From Tubiluchus corallicola (taxonomy: Eukaryota > Priapulida > Priapulimorpha > Priapulimorphida > Tubiluchidae), in NCBI GenBank assembly GCA_030141605.1, contig JAQGDQ010000108.1, positions 312,001 to 376,000 on the forward strand: a stretch of DNA of 64,000 bases, read 5' to 3'. Below the pieces are notes generated by a model, which worked only from the letters and a program-made list of their open reading frames with translations, had not been told where the DNA came from and searched no databases. Positions 52,951-64,000 of the stretch are shown piece after piece. Position 1 is the first letter of the stretch. Every line of letters starts with the position of its first letter. Both the position numbers and the translations under genes were made by a program.

Positions 52951-54689
52951 GATAGATGATATCTGTTACCAGTTGCTATACGAAAAAACAAAAATCCATG
53001 GTCCAAAACGTCACAAGAGACGCAGCGGCAAAATGAGTACTACCAGCAAACTATCAACAATTAGGAACCAGTGAAGACAGCTCTAGAGAGCATATTCCGT
53101 AAAAGTTGTGATAAATGAGACAACAACAACAGACCTTCAGTAATAAATAAAACAGTTAATTCCAAAATTAGACCCGGTTATACTGACAATACGACTTAGT
53201 AGTCTACTAACTGAGTTAAGTTAACAGGTTGAACCATTAACTAAGATGCTGGCCATATGCTGTACTACAAGCCCTATGTAAGATCAATTGATTTGTTAGA
53301 ATGAGCATGAGTACGGAATTACAACCTGTGCAGACAAGCCTGAGCACAATACAGACAAATCACTTTTTAATTACATTCTTAGTCACTTCTAGGTACATTC
53401 AGAATAAATTTCTAGACAATTAAATTTGGTTATTATTGTTTGTTTTAACTGACAAAAATAAATTCTTACAATAGTCTTATAATTGGTGTTATCATTGGTG
53501 TTTGATTTTCAACCAGTGATCCGACTGCTAAATTGCTCCACAGCCTTTCTAATCAGGCTTGAGAATTGTGTGCCATGCATGACATAAGATGTTCAGTCAG
53601 AATGCATGACAATTGTAAAAAGAATGGTGTATAATCGCCAAAATGTACTTTACTCAAAATATTTGGAAATTACAACCATCAAAAAATTCTCCATTCTGCT
53701 TTCATCAGTCTTAATGTCATCTCATCTCTTTTTACTAAAACTTTGTTACTAATATTAGAACGCTAATACACAAAACTAGTTCTATGCACAACAACATCTA
53801 GTAACAACTATTAAAATAGAAATGAGATAGACCTTCATTTCGTACTTACTTTCAAATATCATTGGCAGACACTTGCCATCTGACAAAAGGTGTGTTAATA
53901 ATCATCACATTCTCTTTTATCTTCTCTGACATATCTTCTACTGATATGCGTTACAAATAGATGAGGCAACAACCGTGAAAAATTATTTAGACATTGTTCA
54001 CTATTATTCGGGTCAGGTACAAGTTATTGCAGTCCATTTCAGAAATTCCCACTCAATGAAATTACTTTTATGATTTACAAAAACAACAATATTTTGTAAC
54101 TTCTTCAGTACTACACACTGTGACCCAAGTCCTATTAGACCCTTTTCAAGTACTTCATACCATTCAAATATATCTTCAGGAGTCCCAACAGGCATTTTAA
54201 ACAAGTCAGTATTCAGGTTTTGTAAGATTTTAACACTATCAGAATCTTAATAGGCTGATTCTAAACATTTGGCATTTTACTGTAAACAAACTGAAATTAC
54301 TGTAGTTCTTGCAGTGACTGGTTTGATTTTGTAATTTTAATATGAAGAAGCTTAAGTATATATGTGCGGTCTTAAACAGCTTCAGATATGCTAATAAAAG
54401 CAAATATACATATCAGTGCAAACCAGAACTTCTCTCTAAAATGTACTTCCACATTAATAAGCTTCTAACAATTCATAGCAAAGACTGCTGCATGCAACCC
54501 ATGGAAATAGCACATATAACACATACATGTAGTAGTATTTTTATATGCGAGCTGTAATATGCCAGCAGCCTTTAAAATAACATCCCAGCAGAATTTCTTG
54601 TAGCAAAACAGTTTTGATACTTATAACACCATGCGGGTATTTTAGCAGAACATTTCCATTGGCAAGTAAGCCTATTGTTCAATTCAATA
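52951..54689. other. Stretch without recognised gene
   Basis: Contains a 63-codon - strand ORF at 54013-54204 (GTPEDIFEWYEVLEKGL; NFIEWEFLKW) that looks coding-like but matches nothing I know, with a stop just upstream. Otherwise nothing supportable. Confidence 0.4.
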
Positions 54690-56173
54690 CATATTACTCT
54701 GCATTTAATCCCACTATTATTTGATCTCTTGCGATATTGTTTAATAAGTACAAAAGGAAATTCGATCTACTCACGTACAACTAAAGGTGATAAACCAACA
54801 CAAGTCTCAGTTAGTCCACCCATGTCTAATGCCCAATCTGCCAATGCCAATGTGCAAATAATGCACTCTTCAGTCTGCTGAGTAACTGAATTGATAACAT
54901 GCACTTTAATCGTGTTCCATTTCATTTGATACACTATTTCTCGAAAATTCTTGTGTAAATTTACCACAGTGCTGTCATGTTCATATCCCCATTCCTTATA
55001 CAATGCGGTGGCTAACACTGTCTGGTTCTGCCGCTGCGCCTCAAATGCAATGTATGGTTTCAAAAGTTGTTTTGTCTGTAAATCATCTGTTCGTAATAAC
55101 CGCCCGCCACTTTTCCTTACATTTAAATCGTATCTGTTCTCAGTACATGGTTCTCGGCATAAGCAGTTCACTGTGTCTAATATTGCTGAAGCATTTTCGT
55201 TAAGACATGAGCAAGCTAAAGAACTGATTAGCACATGCATCGATGCAGAACGGCACATCATCTTTGCCAGTAACGTATTTCACAAAGCCGTAATGCTTTG
55301 GAAAACCAGAAAGTGTGCATCCACAAATGTCTAACGAAGTACGAATCCAACAAATCCACCATTTTCTGTGGATGCATAAAGATCAAAAGGTTCATACCTT
55401 CTCATACTCGATACATAACCCTCCTCCTCTTTTTGGCAGGTATATATAGAAAATGTTCTTTACATTTACTTCTACCACCTCCCCTCCAGTTGTGAACTTT
55501 CACTCAGCTCCACATTGTATTTTAGGAAGATGAATATCAAAACGATAGCCAATTAAAATGGTCATTTTTACCAAGGTTTTGAATCTTTGATGGTGGCAAA
55601 CTTACCAAACTATCAATAGGTGTCTCCAGTTTTACATGCAATTCCAGTGGCAAAGCTTTAAATCTTACAAACTTTCCGTAGATCATTTGTTTGCTTGGAG
55701 AGTACACAGTGAAGCAGTTTAATTCATCATAACTAACATGCTAAATTGAATAGTATGGTTTTGCAAAAAAATGTTGACCATGCCAGCAACTTATTTTACT
55801 ATTAAAAGAAACATTTAGTGCTGTTGCTGGACTTGTAATAGATGCATAATCTATTGCAGATTTAACGCTGAGCCATTTTTGCACGATGAGTTCATCCAAA
55901 ACAGGTAAAGGTTCAGCAACAGACATATAGACAAAGCTGTATACCCTAGCAACTGATTATATATCGGACTTATCTTTGTCTGTGTGACTCTGCTCAAGTA
56001 CTTGGAAAGCTGTACGCCAGCCACAAATAAAAAAGTAACACTGGCAACAACAAATACAAGACTCCATGATAAATGTGAAAATCGCGTTTTTTACTGCCAA
56101 TGTTCGCGATACCATGTGTAACTGACTTCTGACAAAAATCATTAAAAATTTGTTGAAACGAGCTCGATTCCAT
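54690..56173 (-). pseudogene. Decayed tandem copy of the DEG/ENaC gene
   Basis: Co-linear with the intact gene along its full length but broken. The N-terminus (SVTHGIANIG, HG kept) reads in one frame; TM1 (FVVASVTFLFVAGVQLSKYL) is in another, so a frameshift lies between. The middle (55262-55740) is split among frames. The C-terminal part 54767-55261 is open with EWGYEHDSTVVNLHKNFREI, but the filter region reads GGLTETCVGLS and the Trp codon after it is TAG; IEFPFVLIKQY follows the stop. Same strand and no introns, so it arose by tandem duplication of the intronless gene. Confidence 0.92.
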
Positions 56174-57600
56174 TGTAAAATACCGCCACGTGTAAAATTG
56201 TAACATTAAGATGTTTTCAGTTTGTGAAGTTCCCAAAAATATTATTTGCTGGGGCAATGGCAAGTTAGTTGCAGATAGACAAATATTCTTGCCTAGGCAA
56301 AACTGACAATTACATCAGGTAAACATCATTTGCACGTTTCAATAACAAGTGAAACCAGGTAAAAGCTTTATTTTCTATAATACTTTTATTCTGTGTTGTT
56401 TGCTGAAGCATTGTTGGAGTCACTTTCTGTTGCCTAGTTGCGATGCACCTTGTTAATTTACATGAAAGCACGGCTTTTACACTAATGGTGTACTATTGAG
56501 CATTTTTTCTGGACAAATGGTATTTACTATCATAGTTACATTTTGGTTTGCATTCACTAACAATGACCGCTTGAATGAAATCCACCCAACAAAACTGAAG
56601 AAAGGGTCGTAGAACAACGCATTTTCCTGTATTTAAGGGTATTTTGGAGACCTCAAATGAGATCTAAATTTCTCTTGCGAACGTGATTTGAAACGTGATT
56701 TTCTTACGAACTTACATGGCACTAAAACGTTTCTACAGTTTCACAAGAAATGGAACATATATGCACATCAGTAAGTATCAAACTTGGAATGTCTACAGCT
56801 TGATAATAACTAGAGCCCACTACAACATTTTTTCATCTGAATAGTGACAGATACAATGAATCAAGAATTTTCACTCCAAAGATAACACTCTGATCTAAAA
56901 GTCAGCAGAGAACTACTGATAGGCCAATAAGAAATGTACGTTCCTGCAAGTAGTCAATAATATTTAGCATTATTGACTACAAATGGCTTTGTTAAATAAA
57001 GAAATGAAGAGATGAAAAATAGCCAAACACATATTTTTAAACACAATTGAAATATTTTATCTGCCATTATAGTCACCACCAAAGAAATGGCCCTGACTGT
57101 TAGAAAGCAGTCTGAAAAGAATGCAACTGATTTGCAATTTAACAAGAAAAAGCTTGTTCCAAGCTAAAAATGACTGAGATTTTTTAAAAAGAAAGCTTAC
57201 TCAATATCTATGTATAAAATGAACCCTCTCCTTATATGTAGCACTACTTATAATGCTAGGCAGCTTTTGCATATAATTTTACGTACAGATTTGCTTACGT
57301 AACACAATGCTATCTTTCATATATTTTCTAATGTATGCGACACTTTGCATTATTAGATTTAAACTTTTGTAGGTTCTTCAAGGAAATAAAGTCAGCCTTT
57401 AAAAACGTTAGCATTGCACATACGACGTTTGCAGCGGTACTTGAAACATTTTGGTTTTAATTAATGGCTTTTCTTTTTATAAAAACGGTGGTTATAAGAA
57501 CTGCTAATTTCCTGATTTCCAACTTGATCCAAAACAGCAAAATCCAAAACACTCTGCACTCATTCTACGTTGGTAACTAATGCCAAAGTGCCATACATAC
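56174..57600. other. Stretch without recognised gene
   Basis: AT-rich. Holds the left arm of the inverted repeat paired with 58498-58550; nothing else supportable. Confidence 0.4.
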
Positions 57601-58550
57601 CCTTCATTACGGCGGCCTTAATGAGCATCTGCATAAGTAACTTCTCTAGCTTTGCGCATCAAGTGCTTCAAGTCCTGATAACAACAAACTGTGGATTACA
57701 CTCACATTTTTCACAAGTGCTCACTAAGATTGAAAGTTTGTTAGATACAGCTACCGGCGCCGCCAACGCACTGACGCACGTGCGTCCACAGAATTACTTA
57801 AGAAAAAAATTCTTTATGGCTGAATAATTTTTCTAGAAGTAAACTAAGAAACACATCAATCCCTTGTTTGTTTGCGCAAACCCCAAGAAGTAAGCTATTT
57901 TGCGCAGTGAAGTTATGTTTATGTTTTCCACTTACATAGTGGCGATTTTATTATCGATTTCCGTTGTCTAGACACTTTAGCCAACTGTAACTGCACTTCT
58001 GCATTTAGGGGGTCGGCCCGAGGGTCCTGCCACTCCACCCCTTCACGGTAATAGTGAAATTATGAGTAACGAGTTTGAAGTGACGCAATGACTATGAGTT
58101 TTAATTTGGTGAACTTGCCTGAGGAAATAGCTTAAATTAGCAACTGCAAAATGCACTAAAATGCAGTAAAACGCATGTGAGGCCGAAATGTTCTGCCGTT
58201 TAGCTGTGTCTGGTGGGGAAAATTAGCTAGCACGCATCCAACTTATTAAATTTTGTATGAACAATTCTCAAATCAGTTTTATGTTTGACTATCTACATTT
58301 TAGTGAGTGGATAATCTTGACACTAAATAAATTAAGCTTAAGTAATGGGACATCCGCATTGCAGTGTATTACGACGAACTTGCTTTCAAGATAAATTACT
58401 ACTGCAATAGAATGCAACGAATATTACCTAGCTAAATGTAGGTAAAATATATTCATTAAAGCAGACTTTTTCATGTTTGAGGAAGTCTATGTACCAGAAT
58501 TTAGATCTCATTTGAGACCTCCAAAATGTGGTTAAATACTGGAAAAGAAC
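56620..58550. repeat. Inverted repeat ends enclosing an SR-protein exon
   Basis: ttttggagacctcaaatgag followed by atctaaat at about 56650-56677 is mirrored by atttagatctcatttgag followed by acctccaaaa at about 58499-58526, with similarity over about 50 bp (ttttcc-gtatttaa as well). The ends are 1.9 kb apart and enclose the exon at 57601-57674. Confidence 0.6.
57601..57674 (-). pseudogene. SRSF-like RRM2 exon with in-frame TAA
   Basis: Acceptor tttgttgttatcag and donor GTATGT are both intact, yet the coding frame has TAA after TYADAH. If spliced in, it would truncate the protein inside RRM2. Confidence 0.65.
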
Positions 58551-59926
58551 CCCGGACACCACTGGGGTGAGCTTACAGCGCTCCCCCAGACACCCTAGCT
58601 TGTGCGTCAAATTTTTTAAACTCTGGCGGCGCCCAAGGATGCAGCTAATTTTATTTAAAATTAGAGCACAATTTCAGCTATCGATATTCCGCAAATGTTA
58701 GTTATAATAAAAATACCGAGCAGAGACGAGTCATGCACCTGTAAAGGTATTTGTCGGTTTCTGTTGCTACTGTCTTCAGTAGAGCAGTTCAAATAAACAG
58801 AAATTTTTAAAGAATGAATTTGTACATTCGTCAATCATAAATCGAACCTCGACTCATCCATTATTTAATTCTTGAGTAAGATGACTACTATTAGTAGACA
58901 TAATAGTAGACATAATATCTACTGCTGTGTGCCATAATTTGTCAAGTTACAAGACACTTTTGGTGTTTTAACTCCTCTGCATACGTTATGCAGTATTAAA
59001 AAACATGTAAAATCAGGATATTTCAGATTAGCATACAAATACTGTATGCACTGCAGCACTAAAAAATTTTGTATTTACAAAAATATTAAATATAGGCTCA
59101 ATTTATGAATAACGTTGTGCATGATCACTAAAAAGACAGCCAAGATTACCTCAAGATTTATACAATTGCTGGGATTCCTAGCAATGCTAACACGGTATGG
59201 CCACACGGTTATAACAGCCACTAGGGGCACCCTGATGCACCAGGATATGTGAAGTAGCACCAATTCGTCTGCCTGCCATTTGGTAGTTTTTGACATGGAT
59301 TCTCCAGCATGTAATTCCAGAAATGTACATAGACGTACAAAATGGATGATAAAACAACCACATCGGAATACAATGGTTGGGATAATTTCAGCAAGAAAAG
59401 CTTCGGAAACGAGACAACTATAGTACCAATGCAAACGAAGAAAAATACATAAAAAAACAAATAAGGCTATGCAACAACACCAATTTTTACCAACTACAGA
59501 AAGCTGAAGCTACAAATGCAAACGAAGTAACCAACATTAACACACAATCATACGAACAAAAATTATTGGGTACACTTAAACACAGAAACTCGACAAATAT
59601 TACAGCAGAAACATTGCTGTACAAGATCAATAATATCAATAGAAATTTTTAGCATTGACTTATCAACTGTTTACAGAACTAAAATACGTCAATGGATTCC
59701 AAAAAGTAAAATTTTAAATTTGTCCTGCTGAAGCAATCACCACATAGTGCGATTACTCGAGCCTGGACAAAAAAGCATGATGATCTACGTCAAGATATGT
59801 AGCGCCGCCTAGTGTCCACACTCACTGCGCTTCAGCTCGGTAGTGAAAAGCCGCTTGTGGTTGCCAAGTGTAGCAACTTCAGATGTGGATTTGCCAGGGA
59901 GACCACACGATGCTGACGTGTTGATA
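57675..59926. other. Stretch without recognised gene
   Basis: Right arm of the inverted repeat near 58500. Overlapping - strand ORFs at 59075-59460 have no family resemblance. Searched for another SR exon; none found. The last ~100 bp before 59843 are richer in GC and CpG than the surroundings. Confidence 0.4.
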
Positions 59927-60064
59927 ATGGTTGTGGGTGATTCAAATGGGCCCTGTCCAGCCCAATTGCCTAATCTGGCCCCTAAATGGTACCCGTACTA
60001 TGACCACTTTAACCACCAGCCAAACGCGGAACCTACAGAATTTATACGACGCCTTGAAAGATTA
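59927..60064 (+). CDS. Candidate first coding exon of an unidentified gene
   Basis: ATG followed by 46 codons to the donor GTGAGC at 60065, leaving in phase 0. Encodes MVVGDSNGPCPAQLPNLAP, KWYPYYDHFNHQPNAEPTEF and IRRLERL. GC content and codon use stand out from the AT-rich surroundings. The frame is open upstream to about 59814, so an internal exon beginning after cttcag at 59834 is also possible. No family recognised and no following exon found. Confidence 0.35.
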
Positions 60065-61361
60065 GTGAGCATTTTAATAAATGTAACAGAAAGCCACAAC
60101 AAACATACACTATCCAGTGTTCTAGCTATAGTGTTCTCTTACAAAATACTATAAATTGAATTCTTCAAATTGAAAAAAATTATTAAATTGTTTTGTAATT
60201 GCAACAGGATTTCTTCGTCGTAGCCAAACTTATTGCACAGGCTGTCACATCAATCAGTCAATAATCTCCCAGTCAGCAACAGGCCATCAAAATTGTGAAC
60301 AATCAGACCGAAATATTCATAATGCATAATATCCCTAGACATTTAGGAAGTAGAAAATTAGCACGAGGCAAAGCCAGTATTACTCCACATTAATTTCATC
60401 AAATCTGTGAAACAAAGGCTACACAATTTAAAAAAAAATTGTGTCAGTAGCTAGAACACTGTTTTTAAGGTAACATGTATGCCACATATTATCAATGCCT
60501 AAGTATAGGAGAGCAGTCCTACTGCAGCACAACCTAAATTTATTGTTGTAATACTGGACGATCAGGTGCACCAAAACAAAATGTAGGGGTTATTTTAAAA
60601 CAACAACTATTTATTGTTGTTTCAGACAAAAAAATTATATGATTCTCCACACTAGAAGTCACAAAGATTTTTGAAAGCCCTTTGATTTCAAGAGCACCTT
60701 CAGCAAGAGAAGCTTACCGTATCACAAAAATTAAGCGGTAACCAACATGTTATAAGTCTAAAGCAAGTTTGAGATGGATATGTTTTGAACTTTGGGAATT
60801 TAAAAAGTAAGTTCTATTTGAAAAAATGGGTTTTTCAGACAGTGCTTGGAAAACAGTAAAAAATCTGTGCAATTTTAATAACAGATTACGGCAACAGGAT
60901 TAATTTATAGAAATGCAATTTATTTTTGTGTCAGGTGAAGTCACGTGTACCACTGAGCGGAATCATAATGAACAAAAAATAGCTAAAAAAGGGTTTAAAT
61001 TTAGCATGCAGTTGTTAAAGACAATGAAAAAATAAATTTGCTATATTCAACAATTAAGAAGGACATCAGATTTTCTAATTTTTCATTTATAATACTTTTT
61101 TCAATTTAAACGATTTGTTTTGTGCTAAAGTAACTCGGATTATCTTGCTCTTTAATAAATTTAATCCTCACCCCAATGACTTAGGATGTCTTGTAAAAAT
61201 AATTTTTTATTTAAAAAAAATTAACTCTCTGAAATATGACATATAAATGCTAAAGTTTAGACGGGTTTTTGAACAGCTGCATATAAAGCTAGAACAATAA
61301 ACTATACTCCAAAAATGATGCACATTTCTAAAAAAAAACACTAAATAGCATATTTTCATAC
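60065..61361. other. Stretch without recognised gene
   Basis: AT-rich; intron of the SR-like gene if the two SR exons belong together. Nothing supportable seen. Confidence 0.4.
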
Positions 61362-61434
61362 CTGCCAACTAACGCGACTGGATAAATTTTCAACTATAAG
61401 TCTGTAGTCTGTCCTTTGTGGTGGACCATAACGA
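61362..61434 (-). CDS. SRSF4/5/6-like exon: start of RRM2
   Basis: On the - strand the acceptor tctgtttcag precedes 61434 and the donor GTATGA follows 61362. Phase 2 in, phase 0 out, no stop. [18 protein letters not shown] is nearly invariant in this SR subfamily, so this exon itself looks functional. Confidence 0.8.
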
Positions 61435-61497
61435 CTGAAACAGAGACGAAAAGTGTTTAAAAGTTTAGCAATTTGCAAAACTTGAGAGCAAAAGTAA

Positions 61498-61697
61498 GTA
61501 CTGTATATACTTGTGTACAAGTCGGATTTTTGGGAGGCGATTATAAGGTGAAATTTTTGGGGTCAACTTATACTTTATGATATGTTTTTTTCGGATTCTG
61601 GCCGCAATATCCTAGGGTTAAAGGCATTACAAACAATTATGCGCGATGAAAGGCTAGGCTGTATTATCATGAATTGCATTGAGGGCCCTCAACATGA

Positions 61698-61735
<38 letters not shown>

Positions 61736-61951
61736 GGTAGGTATAATATATTCGGCCCAGGCACTTGCACGTATCTTACACACTAACACAGTAGGCTGTT
61801 GACTTATTACTTATTACTCGGCCATTGTTGATATCATTTACTCTGGAAGATCTTAATATTTTATGGTCGACTTGTACACAGGTAATATAGAAAATGATGC
61901 AATTTTTGGTCTTAAAATGCACATCGACTTGTACACGCGTATATACGGTAT
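61498..61951. mobile_element. MITE-like element with terminal inverted repeats
   Basis: Left end ctgtatatacttgtgtacaa followed by gtcg is mirrored at the right by cgacttgtacacgcgtatat followed by acgg. A second internal cgacttgtacac lies at about 61868. Contains a (TA)n run at about 61702-61732. No coding capacity. Confidence 0.65.
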
Positions 61952-62480
61952 ATATTACACATACGCAATTTGGTTCTCCAATGAATAGATAAAAGCACAT
62001 GTTAAAAAATTTTACTCTTATTCAACTCACTACTACAGTTCTACTTTAAATATGTGAAACATCAAAGCATGGAATTGGTTTAACTCAAAAAAGCTTATAC
62101 TCAACTTGAGTAAATCCAAGAGCAATACAGAATTCAACTTTGCTAAGTTATACAGCCTGATGAAATGTTCAGAGCTAATCTCAGTAATCTGTAATTGCTT
62201 GATGTTTTGATCTATTATTAGAGATCTATTCTCTGTGGCACACTAGATTATTCAGTACTTGTTTACTGCTATGCCTGTATACAGAAGCAGCAACTATTTT
62301 TAGTTGCCACTCTTTCCACTTTCCACTACCTCAACTTTTTCTAAACAATCAAACTACCTGACTAAAGTTGCAGTCCTTGACCCAGTAAAGCTTTATCTTC
62401 ATTTGTATGCTATACTAGATTGGTAAGTTCAAGACCAGCTGCTTACTTGTGTTGCTAGTACTATACAAACTGATCACAGC

Positions 62481-63491
62481 ATGGCTAAAGTGTGTGTAAT
62501 AGGGGCTGGAGTCATTGGGCTCTCATCTGCTCTTGCAATTCAAAAAAAACTGCCTAGTGCCACGATAATAATCATAGCAGAAGTTTCTCCACAACTGACC
62601 AGTGACGTTGCTGCAGCTTTGTGGATGCCACATTTGCTACCAGAAACTCTAGCAAACCGTAAGTGGATTGCACGAACATTTCAGCACTTGTCTAGCCTGC
62701 TAAACACAGACTACCAGCCACAATGTGGTGTTACGCTTATTTTTGTCTATGAATTATTTAAACAACCTAACAATAAATTTCCATGGTGGAAAGACATCCC
62801 ATATGGGTGTAGGAAAGTTTCCGAAAAAGAACTGGCTGTCTTTCCAGGGCATAAAGATAGATTTCTCTATACAACAGTTCTGGCTGATACAAAATACTAC
62901 ATGCCTTGGTTGACACCAAAGTTTGTAAACAATGGTGGAATATTGATTAGAAAGAACATCAGCAGCTTTGAGGATCTTTCAGGACAATATGATATTGTCG
63001 TCAACTGTGCAGGTGTGGGGTCAAGATTTATTGCAAAAGATAAAAGTGTATTTCCTATCCAACGACAAGCTTTGAAAGTAGAAGCACCGTGGTTGAAGAT
63101 GGCTGTGATGTCAATAGACTCTAGTAAAAGCTATTATCCATATATAATCCCTGGCATAGATGCCGTAACATTGGGAGCAAGCCAAGATAAGGACAAATGG
63201 GACATTCAGGTAAACCCATTAAGAAGCAAACAAATTTTTGAAGATTGTGGTAAGCTCTGCCATAGTTTAAAAGATGACAAAATACCCAAAAAAACTGTTG
63301 GACTAAGACCATGGAGGCCATCAGTTAGACTAGAATACGAATACATAACTACAAATAGGAAGCCAGTACATGTTGTGCACAATTATGGGCACGGTGGATC
63401 TGGTTATACATTACATTGGGGCTGCGCTGTTGATGTTGCAAACCTAGTTAATCGGGTTTTGCTAAAACCACGTCAGAAAGCAAAATTGTGA
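62481..63491 (+). CDS. FAD-dependent D-amino-acid / D-aspartate oxidase, peroxisomal, intronless
   Basis: 336 residues, complete in one exon. Oxidatively deaminates D-amino acids to 2-oxo acids, ammonia and hydrogen peroxide. N-terminal FAD-binding GAGVIG at 8-13, then TSDVAAALWMPH, DIVVNCAGVGSR, PYIIPG (substrate-pocket tyrosine), GLRPWRPSVRLE with the substrate-carboxylate Arg, and HNYGHGGSGYTLHWGCA near the C-terminus binding FAD. It ends in AKL, a peroxisomal targeting signal type 1. Length matches the family (about 340). The PYIIPG context is closer to D-amino-acid oxidase, while TSDVAA and the W-x-x-R-T-F region recall D-aspartate oxidase, so substrate preference is open. The start is the first ATG and sits just before the FAD motif. 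Intronless in an intron-rich region, so possibly a retrogene. Confidence 0.95.
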   Translation: MAKVCVIGAGVIGLSSALAIQKKLPSATIIIIAEVSPQLTSDVAAALWMPHLLPETLANRKWIARTFQHLSSLLNTDYQPQCGVTLIFVYELFKQPNNKFPWWKDIPYGCRKVSEKELAVFPGHKDRFLYTTVLADTKYYMPWLTPKFVNNGGILIRKNISSFEDLSGQYDIVVNCAGVGSRFIAKDKSVFPIQRQALKVEAPWLKMAVMSIDSSKSYYPYIIPGIDAVTLGASQDKDKWDIQVNPLRSKQIFEDCGKLCHSLKDDKIPKKTVGLRPWRPSVRLEYEYITTNRKPVHVVHNYGHGGSGYTLHWGCAVDVANLVNRVLLKPRQKAKL

Positions 63492-64000
63492 ATAAGGCCA
63501 TTTTTTAAGTTTTCCAGAAAGATTGTAAACTGTATCATGCTGAAAAGCTGATAATAATGAAACTATTTGGAAAAATACCATCTAACTAAAACATTTTTGT
63601 AAAGGTTGTCTAGGTAATTATTTATTACATTGTGTAGTATGCTGATAATGAGAAAAAACTTTTGTGGTAAACCAAGCAAGTGCATAGTTTAGGGTGCATT
63701 TATTTACCTAGCTTGCCTACAGTGGGGATTAAGTGCACACAAAGGTAAGCTCTTATCTTATAAGTGTCAATATGCACATGTAGGGGTGAATGTTTGATGA
63801 TCACATACAAATTTTTTACAAGGACATTTCATTTTGCGAAATTTTTGGTTGTGAACTGTACTTTGGTTGTGTTTACTGTGTTAGTTTGCATAAAAACAAA
63901 CTTTAACTTGCATTGTGTTACATACTACTAAACTTGATGTTAGAATAGCAGCACGACAAAAAACTCCGTGAAACAAATTTTCACTGGAGTTTTTCTAATA
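63492..64000. other. 3' flank of the oxidase gene
   Basis: No exon, RNA gene or clear repeat seen; no canonical AATAAA was noticed. Confidence 0.4.

Larger units (their letters stand above)
57601..61434 (-). pseudogene. SR splicing factor (SRSF4/5/6-like), two exons; possibly a decaying copy
   Basis: SR proteins are nuclear RNA-binding splicing regulators with two RRMs and an RS domain. Here only two exons of the second RRM are visible, on the - strand: 61362-61434 ([24 protein letters not shown]) and 57601-57674 (DLKHLMRKAREVTYADAH, stop, GRRNEG). Together they form the SWQ|DLK signature of the SR pseudo-RRM, with the intron at Q|D and phases that agree (0). The second exon has TAA where a Lys or Arg is expected and other unusual substitutions. 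RRM1, the rest of RRM2 and the RS domain were not found in the window. It is a partial pseudogene, or the second exon belongs to a separate dead copy and the true partner exon was missed. Confidence 0.65.

Noticed and set aside
59075-59460. Overlapping - strand ORFs of 119 and 79 codons
   Set aside because: No recognisable domain, two frames open at once, no splice support.

Overview
The window is eukaryotic, from an animal: introns with GT..AG borders and matched phases, secreted C-type lectin and sushi domains, a class C GPCR, a DEG/ENaC channel, LINE 3' ends, hAT-type MITEs and TTAGGG-like repeats. It is AT-rich and full of repeats. It looks like an invertebrate, possibly an early-branching lineage; I cannot name the taxon. 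Most real exons are short, so the genes were assembled by joining exons whose splice phases agree.

Layout. (1) 2212-7409, + strand: the last six exons of a GPR158/GPR179-like orphan class C receptor; its 5' part lies outside the window or was not found. (2) 7.4-12.4 kb: inverted-repeat element, 57-bp minisatellite, LINE fragment. (3) 12407-48092, + strand: one large gene for a predicted secreted protein of about 1,540 residues: signal peptide, three C-type lectin-like domains, 17 sushi/CCP domains, short tail. Twelve of the sushi domains sit on 180-bp exons in a tandem array of ~920-bp units (27.5-38.5 kb) with a truncated 13th copy. The introns hold hAT MITEs, LINE ends, foldback elements and long microsatellites. 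(4) 49522-51102, - strand: an intact intronless DEG/ENaC (ASIC-like) channel, with a decayed copy at 54690-56173 and a LINE 3' end between them. (5) 57601-61434, - strand: two exons of an SR splicing factor (SRSF4/5/6 type), the second with an in-frame stop and lying inside a ~1.9-kb inverted repeat; an unidentified candidate + strand exon at 59927-60064 lies between them. (6) 62481-63491, + strand: an intronless FAD-dependent D-amino-acid/D-aspartate oxidase ending in AKL, a peroxisomal signal.

The genes do not form a pathway. The most unusual object is the lectin-sushi gene: symmetric 1-1 exons let the array grow or shrink without breaking the frame, neighbouring units are nearly identical (two introns differ by one base), and ten of the twelve copies carry the same two N-glycosylation sites. 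This looks like a recently expanding, homogenising recognition or adhesion protein. No CRISPR, tRNA or rRNA gene was seen.
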